From Cryptomeria japonica (lineage: Eukaryota > Streptophyta > Pinopsida > Cupressales > Cupressaceae), in contig NC_081406.1 in the NCBI RefSeq assembly GCF_030272615.1, forward strand, positions 116,343,783-116,407,782: a stretch of DNA of 64,000 nt, read 5' to 3'. Position numbers and translations under genes: made by a program. A model generated the notes under the pieces. The model searched no databases and was not told the origin of the DNA. It saw nothing but the letters and a program-made list of their open reading frames with translations. Positions 41,101-53,429 of this stretch are shown piece after piece. Position 1 is the stretch's first letter. Each line of letters starts with the position of its first letter.

Positions 41101-44100
41101 GAGGGGTTGGTACCTCTACTGAGTTGGTGCTCACAAAGTGAATGCCAGGTTGGTGCCTCTACTGAGTTGGTGCTCATGAAGTGAATGAGGGGTTGGTGCC
41201 TCTAGTGAGTTGGTGCTCACAAATTGAATGAGGGGTTGGTGCCTCTAGTAGGTTGGTGCCTACATACTTTGTAAAGAAGATTTTATATGAATGATAATAT
41301 GCAATGAATATGCTTCTGAGATTAAGTTGAAAAGGTAAAAAAAATTTGTTATACTAATTCACCCCCCCTCACCTCCCACCCCCCCCTCCCCCTCTTGAAG
41401 GTTCTCCTAGATTGGGTAAATTTTATTAGTTATCATTTGCATACAAAATGAAGTTGAGCGGCAATGAGCCTCATAACATATATTATTTTCATACCAATGA
41501 TGGAAGCATTGAGCGGCATTCCAGTCAAGCACAAGATTCTTCATTGAAAATGCTCAAACATAAGCATCCTTGATGTTTTGGCATCAATAATGATTTAAAC
41601 AGGCGCTCTTCTAGGGTCTATAAAAACTCTCAGTGGATGCATCATGTTGAGTATCTTCATATTTTCATTAGTGGCATGTTGACAGTTGTATAAATGATTG
41701 AATAAAGATATCTAGGATTTTTGTATGTTTTTCTTGTTCTGTAGCAGTCGTCAGGTCAGATACATCAACACATAAGGGTAATGTAAGGGTGTACACATGG
41801 GAATATTCCATATAAAAATTCCAGTTTAAGTTTTATGCCTTCTTATGCTTTCTTTTTTCCTTTTTAAATTTGACCTGGTGAGTCTCAATACTCACACACC
41901 CACCTGATGTTTTATTCTTTCAGGTTACTACACTGACCGCTAGAGATGCTAGCTGAATCTTTTCATCATTTAATAGCTGGTATGTTGCATGGATAGAATA
42001 ACTAAAATTGCTGGCATGCTTTTCTGTAGCACTGCTCAGGTTAGGTAGCATCAACACGAAGGATATGACATGCTATGAGAATACTCATTGACAGAAAATA
42101 TGGTATTTGAAAAGGTGAGATAGCTGCACTGCATTAACCACAAGATTCTTCATTGAACATGTGAATCCATTTATTTCCTTGATGATTTATATAAGCGGGC
42201 ACTCTTAAAACAGTGCGAGACACGCAATGGATTTCAAAGAATTGATTTTGTTCAATTAATCAAAGAGACAAAGCTCCTTTAAATAGAGTTACAAAGACGA
42301 TGTTTCTAAAAGAAACAATCGTTAACTAGAGGTGAAATTAGAAACAACTTAAATGACCATTAATAACACAAAGAGAAAGATATTATTCTAATACCCTCCC
42401 TTAATGGTCATCGTTCTAATTACCAAGAGAAATAACAGAGAAGGTTGCCCCCTTCTTCTTAGAACACGTTGCAACAGAAGACAAGAGCCTGCCACTAACT
42501 CTGCCACTTGAGATGAGTTTGCCATCAACCCTCCCAGAAACTGCAGAACTTTTGGAGATACCCAAAACAACACCAACCGTCCAACCTGATGTTGGAGAAC
42601 TGTCCCTCCTTGTAACCAAAGACACACCAAGAACAGTTGTCACGATTTTGAGGAAAAAATCGGCAAACCCTCTAAACTATTGCAGATGAGCAAGATGCCC
42701 GAAAATAGACTGCAAATAAGAGAATAGTGTAGATGTTCGCACAACTCCAGGTGCGACGAAAAACAGACTGCAAGAAAGTACAATTTTTGAGGAAAAAATC
42801 ATAAATCCTCATGATTTTTATTTTTTTTCAGGGACAAAATATTTAAAAACCCACAGGTAATTTTTTAGGACAAAATTATTAAAACCCACAAATTTTTTCA
42901 AGGGAAAAAAATATTAAAACACATCAGAATTTTTTTTAGGTAAAAAAATATTAAAAAACGAAACAAAACATCGATGCCCATAAGCCATCTTCACACTTTT
43001 CGAGGCACGAAAAACGAGGTACTGAGAAGATGCTAAGTGCACAAAACCTGATTGCCTTCCAACATCAAGTTGGTCAATGACGCCATCTTGCACGTTTCCC
43101 AATGCACGGAAAACGAAAAACTTGGAAGAGGCATTGGCACGAAATTCAAAAAATTCGAATCCCAATGCAAAAACAGAGGCAGATGCAGGTACAAACTTCA
43201 AAAAATCAAGTACGGATGACACGGATTTCGAAAAAAAATCTGGCTGACCCAGAAAAATATGAAGACAACCCAAAAATCCTTGCGAAAAAACCAGAAATAA
43301 TCTGCTGTTGGAATCTGGATCCGCTGGCTCGAAAATTGAGGCACCCAGAAAATTCTGACGATGAACCAATTGATATCTCAAAAAACCCACCACGAATCGG
43401 TACTCAGAAATTTTTTTTTGACTAAATCTGGAGGATCAAAACCCTAGCCGAAAGTCAAAAAACGCGGGTTTGACCAAGTTGCAGGTTGCAAAAAAAATGG
43501 CGGGTCTGTACTGTGCCGAAAAATGCCGAAAACCCTCACCAGACAAACGCAAACAGGAAGAATCCCGTTACACGGCATAAACACAGTCCAAAACGGACTT
43601 TTGAACAAATTTTTTTCGAAAATCTACAGCAAAACTAAGAGGCCCGAAAAACTTTGGAAAAGAATTCACAAATTCTTTATTCAGGCTCTGATACCATAAA
43701 ACAGTGCGAGACACGCAATGGATTTCAAAGAATTGATTTTGTTCAATTAATCAAAGAGACAAAGCTCCTTTAAATAGAGTTATAAAGACGATGTTTCTAA
43801 AAGAAACAATCGTTAACTAGAGGTGAAATTAGAAACAACTTAAATGACCATTAATAACACAAAGAGAAAGATATTATTCTAATAACACTTTCAAGTTAAA
43901 AGGACTAAGGGTTGAAACCAACCAAATCACTTTCCCAATCATCCACGTTACTGGCCTGAACAATTGAGACACCCACTGGGTATTGTTTTCATTGTTGATA
44001 TATTGCATGAATGGCAATAGCTAGACTTGAAGTTTATGTTTTCAGTGTTCAATTGTTGGGTGGGTTACACTATTCAACTGAAGAGATGAATTTCCCTGTA

Positions 44101-44846
44101 CAGTTAGATCCAGAAAATCAAGTATCAAGAGCTAAATCTTTTTGGTATGTTTTACTTTGGGACTTACCACTACTTAGGCCACATAGCATCAACTCAATGA
44201 ATATGAAATATTATGAGAAATTCCTAAAATAGATAATTTGGTACATGAAAGATGAATTAGCATTTCAAACACCTGAACAATTGATAGTAGGGAGTCCATT
44301 CCATCCAATGACGAGCCTCTTACTGGGACACCAAGAACAGGAAGTGTAGTCATTGAAGCTATCATACCTGTGCCATAAGGGAATTGTTTCATTAAATAAA
44401 GCATTAAAACACTCAAAAATTTTGTTTATTTTCAGAGATCTGTATCAAGAATAGCTTGTTATATTATTATCTCATGCATTAGAGATTCACTCACCAGGCA
44501 GGTGTGCTGCTCCACCTGCACCTGCAATAATGACTTTGATTCCTCTTTCATGGGCCTTTTTAGCATATTCTACCATTCTATCAGGTGTTCGATGAGCAGA
44601 TACAATGGTTATCTGCAACTCAACCAAAATTCAATAATTTTATCAAAATTTGTGATCCCAAATATTGTGGCATCCCATTCACTTAAGCATCTCTTAACAT
44701 TATTCTTTAGGAAATCATGTATAATTCAGATAGGCTTCACAAACCAACCTCATATGAAACATTAAATAATTTGAGAATTTCTGCAGCAGCTTTCATGACA
44801 GGCAGATCAGAATCTGAGCCCATTATAATGCCCACTTCTGGACCAC
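38110..44846 (-). CDS. AIR carboxylase (PurE) domain, 3' exons of a PurK-PurE gene
   Basis: Five exons on the minus strand: 44846-44749, 44612-44495, 44367-44273, 38396-38290 and 38200-38110, with GT..AG junctions and matching phases, ending in TAG. They encode about 169 residues that cover the whole PurE domain: [87 protein letters not shown] and a C-terminal helix ending GWEAYLD. PurE acts in de novo purine synthesis, making CAIR from AIR; in plants it is fused behind an ATP-grasp PurK domain and is expected in plastids. No PurK exon is visible between 44847 and 64000, where retroelements begin 356 bp upstream. Either an intron of more than 19 kb continues outside the window or this is a detached fragment. 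The five exons themselves show no damage. Confidence 0.9.
41090..41265. repeat. About 43-bp tandem repeat, four copies
   Basis: Units of GAATGAGGGGTTGGTGCCTC, then TACTGAGTTGGTGCTCAC and AAAGT, repeated four times with few changes. It lies inside the PurE intron. Confidence 0.9.
41361..41394 (-). other. G-rich tract, possible G-quadruplex
   Basis: The plus strand is a C-rich tract with runs of 7, 3, 8 and 5 C. On the minus strand, which is the sense strand of the PurE pre-mRNA, this gives four or more G runs in about 34 bases, enough for an intramolecular quadruplex in intron RNA or DNA. No function is known. Confidence 0.6.
42206..42393 (-). repeat. 3' LTR of the intronic element
   Basis: 188-bp direct repeat identical to 43697-43884 except for one C/T difference noticed (GAGTTACAAAG here, GAGTTATAAAG there). 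Confidence 0.9.
43697..43884 (-). repeat. 5' LTR of the intronic element
   Basis: 188-bp direct repeat next to the primer site. On the minus strand it starts TATTAGAATAATATC and ends GCACTGTTTTA. Confidence 0.9.
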
Positions 44847-45201
44847 CTGTAAGAAATAGACAAGACGAAGAAATCTTAAGACAACAGTGTAAGTATGTTA
44901 TGAAGCAAATTATACAGAAAACAGTAACACAAAAGAAAAGAGATATTCGAACTGCAAAGTAAACTGGGGTCGACCTCCAAAAATAATGATTAACTAGTTT
45001 GGTGAAACTGCAAGCATAAATCATGATTACTGTGCATCTGCAAATATGAAAATTAAAGTCAGCAACTATGTAAATTTACACACCATGTAAGGGTATATTT
45101 ATTATGGATGCATATGGGCCCTTCACGGGTTGATTAAATTTGTGTTAGTCTACTCAAATATGTGTCTTGACAAGTTGTGCAATAGTTGTCGTTTTAGGTT
45201 T

Positions 45202-46130
45202 TGTTGGTGTACATTTTATCATATACCGAACATTAGAATAAAATATTCAAGGATACTCTATCCTCTCGTGAACAAAATCACTACTTGTGCCAAGATTGCA
45301 AGAAAGACCACAAGGCGTCTCCAAGGTCTATATGTGCGAATGGGCGACTTTATGTTGGATAGCTTCCTTGGTTATGTATGCTGAAATACAAAGGGGACTT
45401 ACCCTTCAAAGATGTCATTCACAAGCTAGGACTTAGACAAATATGGCAATGAATGCTCTCTTTTTTTTGGATTTTCAGATTTAACTTCCTCAAAAAAAGG
45501 ATAAGGGTTCAAGAGTTCTATGCTACTTCTAAGCTATTCCTATGAACTTAAGAGATGGTAAAGACTGGGTGAAACCAATAACAACACTTTGTTTTGCCAC
45601 TCTTGGACAACTATGCAAAGTGGGTGCAATCTTCTAAGGTTGTGCTCAAGATTTTCATACTTATGAATAATACCAACAATTGAAAAATATTACTCAAAGT
45701 AGAAGTTAAGCATCCACATCAAAAGCTCATGCTAACTTTACACAGTGAACGAAAATCATCCATCCAAAGAAAGTATGTGCAAAAGTTTCACCGATCTAAA
45801 CTATCAATCCTTCATTCATCTAACAACTTCAAAGCAAATTACTTTAAACAAATCTACTCTATGTGTTGAAGAAAATATGCAACCATGTAACCACTTGATA
45901 ACAATAAGATTTCAAAACAATACTGATAATGAACTTTTTATCATTCAAGTAGCTCTATGCAACAATTTCATAAATCTCTCCACAACAATGAAATGAAAGA
46001 ATGAGAGTTTATATAGAGTTCTGAAAAATGAATGAATGGTCGAGATCAATCTAAGATAACAGTCAAGATTAAAACAACACAACCCTAATTAGGGTTTCCC
46101 AAAATAAAACTAGAGACAAATGCATGCTGG
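45202..46130 (-). repeat. LTR of the minus-strand retroelement relic
   Basis: On the minus strand it carries a palindrome AACCCTAATTAGGGTT (46097-46081), a TATA box (TATATAAA, 46015-46008), and an end reading GAGAGGATA, ATTTTATTCT and CCAACA at 45202. The same series occurs in the plus-strand LTRs at 53066 and 58633, so it is a related but much shorter LTR. The outer start near 46130 is approximate. Confidence 0.65.
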
Positions 46131-46139
46131 ACAAGTGGT

Positions 46140-48755
46140 GTAATTAGCCATCTCCTAAGAAGGTGCATCCTTATCCTCATGGGTAGCAGTGTATTCAATG
46201 AATCTAGACACAATTGAGTCGACCTCTTCCATGGTGACATGTGGCAACATGCTGATCCTTTGTTCCCATATGTCCAAATCATTTGTGCAAGTGGCAAAAG
46301 CAATCTCCCACTCCAACACCTGTTTCTGGAAGGCATCTCGGATAGACAAGAATTATGATGCCTTGGCCAAATTATGTTTCAGGACTGTACCTATGATGGG
46401 GAAGAAAATCTCCTGAATTCTGAGCTTTAGGTTTTCCAACTGCATATCACTTTCTCTGATTGTTTCTTTCTCGAGCACATCTGCAGTTATGAGGAAGATC
46501 TTATCTTGAATCTCTTTTATTTGCTCCTCGGCCTTAGCACTATTTGGCATGGGATAATCTTGCCTTGAATGTCTTGGAGATCAGTCCATGCTTGCAATTC
46601 TGGAGAGCAGGAAGGAACTCTGTCCATATGTCGGTCTCAATTTGTCCGCAAACGATGCTACTCCTTTTCCATTTGCCATCCATTCTTTAGTTTCTCTAGT
46701 TGTAACTGCTTCTTCCTTAGAATATCTGACTATCTCCTATGAATTTAAAAGTGAAGGAACTTCTAGATTGGCTTGATTGAGCGGCTTAGTCAAGTGCTGA
46801 ATGTATTCCTTCAGTCGCTCAACTTCTCTTTTGTATTCCCTTTTCTTTCCTACTTCTTTGTCCAATCTTGCATTCATGGAAGCGACTGAATTATTCAAGT
46901 CTTCAACTTCCTGACTCTTAGTAGTTGGTCCCAAATTGATTGTAGTGATTGCATATTCATGAGAAGCAATATCTTCTTTTGCCTTGACTACTTTTGGCAC
47001 AGCGATCTGTACCGTGCGATAGTCGGCTTCATCTCTATGGATGGTGGAAAACCTTTTGGCTGGCTTCTTTACAGAAACCTATTCTAATCTGGCCAGAGTC
47101 GGCCATATCATCTTCTTCTTGAACTTCTATTACTTGTATCTTTTCTTTCAATCTTTCCTTCAATCAATCAGGAACTGTAGGTTGTTCAATGCCTTCCACT
47201 TCCTGATCATTCTCTTCACATGGCATATTTTGTCCTCCTCGAAGAACGAAAAATCATTCCCTCCTGAAATTCATTGCCCAGAATATCCATTTCATTATCT
47301 GACTCCAATATTTTTGTGCCTGTAGGAGATGGGGGCTCTTCATCTTCTTGATGGACTGACTCCATATTTCCTTCATGAACTGGTTAAGGAATCTCCATCT
47401 TTGCCAATGACTCATCAATAGCCAATGTATCAATTATGTTCTCTGAAGCAGCTGAACAAGATGGTTCTATCCTTTGCTTCTTCTGAGTAGGTCCTTCATT
47501 TACAACTATCTTCCCTTTTGTTCTTGAAGAGTTTCCTACTTCTTTCTTTTTAGCACTTTCAGTCGGCCAGGCACTTTGAGATGCTTCTGCATTTGAAGAA
47601 CATTCTTCTTCTTCACCCATCAGGTCATAAGTCAGGGTTAGATTTCTCCGTCTTAGCACATGAATTTGCTGATCGACCCACCAACGGGAATACTTCACAA
47701 CTGGCCTCCTTAAAGTAGCCAAATCTGCATGCTCGGGTTCTGACCATCTGACGGGTGAAAGAGGCGTATTCTCGTCAAAGCGTGGCTAAGTGTATTCTGC
47801 ATTATCTTCCAACTGATCAGGCACACAGAAAAGTTCAGTTATTTTGATCAAGCTTACTAGTAGTGTGGACCATAGTCTCTTCCTGATGTCAAATTCATTT
47901 GTAGCATCTGCCCAAAAATCTTCTAAGTCTACTCTATGCCTGTATCTCTCTCCATTTACTGTCCTAACATTACCGTGGGGATCATAGTTAGCTCTAGACT
48001 GGTAGAATGTGAAGGGATACCATTGCATCTCTAGTCTGGCACTTTCAGCTGCTTGTGCTGTTGGACAAGACTCCAGCATATTTACAATAAAGAATGGGAA
48101 GGAAATAGCTGCCTTTTGTCTTATTCTTTTGAATCCTTGATATGTCTCCAGTTGTCTAAGAACTTCTAGTAGGACCATTCTATTGGTGGGATAGATCGAA
48201 AGTTAGTAAGGACGACTGACAAAAACTTGAACTATTATGTATGTGAATTTCAAAAACTGGATAAACCAAGATCCATGCTTGTTGATTAAACTCTTAGCTT
48301 CAGATTATAGTCTTTGATGAGGTCCCCTTGTAGCGTCCTTGTGATATACATCAGCAATGCATCATTTACTCGCTTGAAATGGCTCTTCTCACTAAGCTAC
48401 AACTGCGTGTAATAGTCATAAGATTTGGATTCATTTTCACCATTGCTAACTATGCCTATGCAAACCAATCCGGAATATCTATAATTTCTGGCCAACAGGT
48501 AGACAATGTATGAGCTCATGTAAAATGAATTTGTCTTTTCTAAATTTGTCAATTGGTCATGGAGATTATTACTGATTATGCGGGACCAATTGAACATCTT
48601 GACTCCCGAGGTGATTTTATCAATAAAGTAGTACATCCATGTCTCGAATGGCGCACCCTGAGGGCTGCCTATCACTCTATTCAGTAGTAGGATAATATCA
48701 CCATATTCCTGTTTGAAGTATGGGCGCAGGAGCTTTGTTGTCCTCATTTTTGTTT
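46140..48755 (-). pseudogene. Retroelement accessory ORF, minus copy, decayed
   Basis: Broken protein homologous to the plus-strand ORF at 50749-58625. From 48755: YGDIILLLNRVIGSPQ and FETWMYYFIDKIT, SFYMSSYIVYLLARNYRYSG, YDYYTQL, HFKRVNDA; then 48178-47786 with ESARLEMQWYPFTFYQSRAN; a charged low-complexity stretch at 47722-47384; a coiled coil at about 47000-46737 (VEDLNNSVASMNARLDKEV) and helical segments to 46155. It ends just before an LTR, as in the plus copy. The N-terminal domain of the plus copy is missing. No known enzyme domain was recognised; capsid-like, envelope-like or host-derived roles are all guesses. Confidence 0.65.
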
Positions 48756-50748
48756 TGAAAAATGATGGATCATTACATAAAAATTTTGTCAGAAAATGAA
48801 AATTATACTCTATGGCATGCTTCCCGAGGAAGAATTTTGCCTTACCCTTGGAAGACTAATCCTCAGTCCATCCTCAGACCACGTTTCAAATTTCATCATG
48901 TTTCGAGTTCGTTTGCTATGTTTTTCCTTCAATTTCGGGTTTTTTCTCCTTGACTGTAGGTGGGAAATTTTCCTTAAGTTGCAAGTTTTATGTTTTCCTT
49001 TGTTTTAGTGTTGTAGGGAAATTTTTAGTTAATTACAAGTGCACTTTATGAAAAATCGAACTTGTAACTTACTTTTTATTTCCCCCTTGTTGCTTTTTGG
49101 CTTTTTAGTCATTGTAGGAACTTTTTGGACATTTTACAAGAGAACTTTAAATTATAAAGTTTAAATAAAACTTGTAATTCCTTTAAAAAGTTCCATTTAA
49201 GTGATTTTAAGTTATGGTAGGGGTTTTTCTCCTCCATTACAAGTTTTATAAAGTCACTTTAAGTTGTAATAGAGATTTTATTTCCCTATTACAAGTTTTA
49301 TTTTTAAGTTATTTTTGTGACTTGTAAAAGGAATTTTATTTTCCCTTTACTAGTCTTTTGTTGAGTTGTTTAAAACTTGTAAAGGGAGTTTTATTTCCCT
49401 TCTACATGCATTTTAAACTTGTTGTTTGCTCTTACAAACCCAATTTTGCTTTATACATGAAAAAGTGAACATTTTTAACTTGCAAATAGGTGAAAGAAAC
49501 CCGATTTCTTTTGTTCTATGCATTTTAAACTTGTCATTCCTCCTCAAGAACCCAACCAGCAATATTGGAGGATTTACTTGACAATTTCCAACGATTTTTG
49601 TGGCTAGATTCAAGGAGGAAGAAGGCATTTAGGTTTCTTTGCTACTTTCATGCATTTCTCAACTCATTACATGCCATTTGGAGGACGTGTTTGCTGGTTT
49701 TAATGCCTTCAAACAGCAAAACACATGTTTGTAGAAAACCACAATTTTGCTCCTTGGAATGCTACGAATCTTACTTCTTCCAAATCATTTTTCCTTGTCT
49801 TTCTTAGGCGTGGGGTTTGAATACTTCTCTTGACTGATTCCTCATGCTTTGGATGGGTGTTTTTATCCATATGGTGTGTTGGCAAAATCGTGGCTAGGGT
49901 TTGGAGTGTGGTTTATTGTCTATTTAAGAGATTTTTTTCTTCTTTCAAGGATTGCTTCTTGCTTCTTGGAGGACGTTTTGATTGATCAAGGTATGTTCTA
50001 TTCCTTTCTTCTTTGTTTTCATTTCTTGTTTTCGGTTTGTTTTGATTTCCTTGGTCAATTTATATATATGTTAGTTTTGTTAGTTCTTGCCTAAAATCGG
50101 TTTTGTGAGAGATTTTCCCCTTTGTTCCAAGTTTGCAAAGCAATTTGTGAATTGCATTGTCTTTCCCCATTTTCCCTCTTTACTTACATTCGGGATTTAA
50201 AAACCCGATTGCAAGTAAGATGAAAATGAAAATAGTCGATCTTCCCCTTTGGTTGGAAAATCTTAACCATTTTTTGGTGAAATTCCAAGTTTCTGAGTTG
50301 GAAAATACTCATCCTTTCAAAATCAGGTTTTTAAAATCTAATTACAAGTTGAAAGTTCTTCCCATTTTCATAAAGATGATCTTCCCAAAATCTTTCCATT
50401 TTCAGTACCATCATCTGTACCTACCATTCATGCCATTTCCCACATGTCAAAATCTCATTTTTCACCCACTTCTTCATTTTCCTTTTTACAAGTATACTTG
50501 CATTCGGGTTTTAAAAGTCCTATTGCACATTTGTTCTTCCCCACTTGTATACTTGTAAAACATTTCCCAAGATCCGAAATTGGTCAAAAGTCAAGTTTCA
50601 AGCATCCCCATTTATTTCCCATATTCCTCTCACAAAGTTATGAAGTGCAAGAGTTAGAGTTTTTCCCATTTGAAGAAGAGAAGATGATAGTTGCATCTGA
50701 AATTGATGTTGCTTTGACACTCTTAAATCTTCATCGCAGCATACCAAG
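48756..50748 (+). other. Non-coding region upstream of accessory ORF
   Basis: T-rich sequence without a credible long frame. It contains several short frames on both strands that look like chance. The part at 50640-50800 (frame MIVASEIDVALTLLNLHRS) may be a frame-shifted N-terminus of the accessory ORF, but this is uncertain. Confidence 0.4.
49080..49430. repeat. Degenerate repeat with CTTGTAA and TTTTATTTCCC
   Basis: Five or so units of about 60-70 bp, each with ACTTGTAA or its complement TTACAAGT and a TTTTATTTCCC phrase. The units pair with each other in part, so the stretch could fold. Confidence 0.6.
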
Positions 50749-53429
50749 TTGTTCTTCAATGTCAGATTTACTATCATCTTCCGTTCCAAAGAAATGAAAT
50801 ACAAATTTGATAAGTACCAGAATGAGGTTTCTCCTTCACAAGTTTCCTCTCCTATGGATCATATAAAGGATATGGAAATAGGGCATGTTGACATGTCAGA
50901 TTTCATCAAAAGGGTGGAGGATCCGCAAGATAGTAATATGCAGCGACTGTTGGACAACCCCATTCACCATGCTTCTTCTTTTCCGGTGGCTGCCCTAGAA
51001 CCTAAGTTTGTTCTAGCTTGTGCTCACCATTTTGATAGAGAGACAAGAACTAAAAGAAATGATGATGGGGAGGCATTAATCCGTCTTGATGCGGATACTA
51101 TTGACAAAGTTTTTAGAATACCATCAGCACCTGTGTATATGGAGATTTCCAAAGGTAGTGCAGCTGATTATTATGTCAAGAGGGAAAAAGATTGCAAACG
51201 TTACATTAACAGGTGGATCCATGAGCCACATACCGCTTTCACAAGGTGGGCTAGGTTGTACCGTTGTGACTTCAAGTGGGAAATTGGAGACATCATTACT
51301 CTTCCCAGCAAGATGTTGGGTCTAGAGAATTCTAATATTTTTGAGCCTTGGATGTATCAGTTTATCATGTTCATAAGGAAGTCCCATCACATCTCATGAG
51401 GAGAAATTATCAATGACGCTTTGTGTGAACAACTTGCAGCAGTCCCTACTACCATGACATTCTATATGAACTCATACTTGGTGTATTTAGCAACATCACT
51501 TAGACATTTCCCTGGTCTTTCTACCAAGGGTGATTGCTCGCTTATACCTGTGTGGGAGTACTATGATCAGTTGCCTTTGAAACCCAACAAATTACATTTC
51601 AGGAGAGTTCAGGATGCATCATTTGGTTATTTCATGTGTCAGTTTGATAATACTCTAAAGAATAGAAGAGTATCAGACGAGGCATGGGAAAGAGTGAATG
51701 AATATAGTTACTTGTTCCTTCAATTCCCGATTTGCACTTACATGAAAGTTGGATGTTACAGCGGGCAGCCATACATGCTCCCTAGATACTCAACTGATAA
51801 GATTATTTTTATGGAGTTGGGAAGACAGATCATGGCGGTTCATGCACATCAATCTATCAAGCATAAGGTTAGGATGGGGATTTCTACAACTAACCCATTG
51901 AAGATTGGCCGGTATTCCCTTGTTACATCCACCAAAGCCAAATCTATGGAGATCGAAATGCAGGAGATAAAACTCAAAAGGTTTAAGTCAAGAGCAGATT
52001 TTGACTACCGAGGTATGAAGGAGAGAATCAAAAAGTCCTTCATACATGTGCATCGCATAGAGGATATTTGGGTGGATCTTCGTACAAAAAAGGAGGTTCA
52101 TGAGATGGATTATTGCAAGATCACCCTTGAGTAGATTATTGATTTGAACCTAATGGACATTCCACAAGGAATGATTGATGATGGGAATGTGCTTGATCCA
52201 GAATATATTTCACGAAGATTTGATGGAGCTCCACTTCCATTAATTCAGTGGTCACACAAAGAATGCACTTCCATTCTTGAGAGATTTCAACCTATCCTAG
52301 CTAACACCAACACTTGGCTCAAAGGTAATGGTGTTAGACTCATCAAGATCAAGGTTGGAAGAGAAGATGATTCTACAAGACCCCTCAAATGCAAGTCTGA
52401 AATCCAGATAGATAACAAGGAAGGTGCATCATCTTCGAGCACAAGAATCAAGTTGCGGGTTAGTCGAGCGATGGTACTTCTTCCTGAGGAGGCGACAGTT
52501 CGTGGGAAGGAGATATCCCAGCTTCACATTCATGTGATTGATCCTGAAGATCCAGAGGAAGAACAACAGTCAGATGACGCTCCTAAGTCACTAACTTTGG
52601 AGTCACCTCATGAGGTTCCTTCCTCAATTACCACAGAGTTACCTTTATCTCCTCCTGACACAGTAGTGGATGAGTCTCCTCAGAATGTCATTCCCATTTC
52701 ATTAGTTGAGCCACCTCTTGATCATCAACAAGAGAGTTTGCTGGAAATCTTCGAGGATACTTCTGCATGTATTCATTTGTCAATGATTGATACCTCTACT
52801 TCTATCTTGGAGGAGTTTATGAAACAATCTTCATGCCCTTTGGTTACTGAGCAAGCCATGGTTGCTATCCAGACAGATACTTCCCCCAGGATGACCACGG
52901 TTGTTCAAATAGAAACTGCTTCTCCTCTACTTTCAACTGCTACTGAAGGAGAGCTAATGGCTTTACCTCCATGGCTCAGTTCTTTCACTCCCAAGAGAAA
53001 GAAGCAGGAAATTTCTCCTGATGTCTTTGATTATCAGCAGCTTAAGCAATCTAGGCCTAAGGTTGTGTTGTGACGTTTTCACACATCGCCCCATTGCAAA
53101 TGGGGACCCATGTTTTTTGCTCGTTTTCGCTTTGCTTTTTGGGGTTTTGGTTTGATCCAGTCGGTTTTGGGAGCTTTTTGAATTTCCTTTTCTAGAATGC
53201 AAATTTTGAATGAAATGAATTCGCCAGAATGGTCTATTTTCAATTGGAATTTTGAATGCAGAGCTTAAATTTGTCTAAGTGTTGAAGATGAAATGTGAAT
53301 TTTTGTCCAATTGAATATTTTTGACCAAATTTTGACATTTTTGATTTTTGATCCTAGGCATCTCTAATGATTTGTTTTCGCCTTGTGAAGTGTTAAAATG
53401 TGTAAAATCATGTTATTTTGGCCTGTAGG

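Larger units (their letters stand above)
39200..41400 (-). mobile_element. LTR-like fragment in PurE intron
   Basis: This part of the long intron shares features, in opposite orientation, with the solo LTR at 61524-63316: repeats built on GGTTGGTGCC and GAGTTGGTGCTC, and a G-rich GGGGGGTGAATTAGT against GGGAGGGGGTGAATCAGT. The rest is heavily diverged and the ends could not be placed. It is read as an old copy of the same LTR family. Confidence 0.45.
42206..43885 (-). mobile_element. Young non-autonomous LTR retrotransposon in PurE intron
   Basis: Two direct 188-bp LTRs (42206-42393 and 43697-43884) flank 1.3 kb. On the minus strand the 5' LTR is followed without a gap by TGGTATCAGAGCCTGA (43696-43681), the standard initiator-tRNA-Met primer site, and the 3' LTR is preceded by TTAAGGGAGGG, a polypurine tract. 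The flanks CACTCT (42200-42205) and CACTTT (43886-43891) look like the target duplication. I saw only one difference between the LTRs. The interior has no gag or pol, only GAAAAAC-rich sequence and near-repeats around 42790-42960, so it must have moved with borrowed proteins. LTR ends are TA...TA and not TG...CA. Confidence 0.85.

Noticed and set aside
42416-42643. Open frame in the intronic LTR element as a gag remnant
   Set aside because: Short, low in charge, no gag or zinc-knuckle features; the interior looks non-coding.
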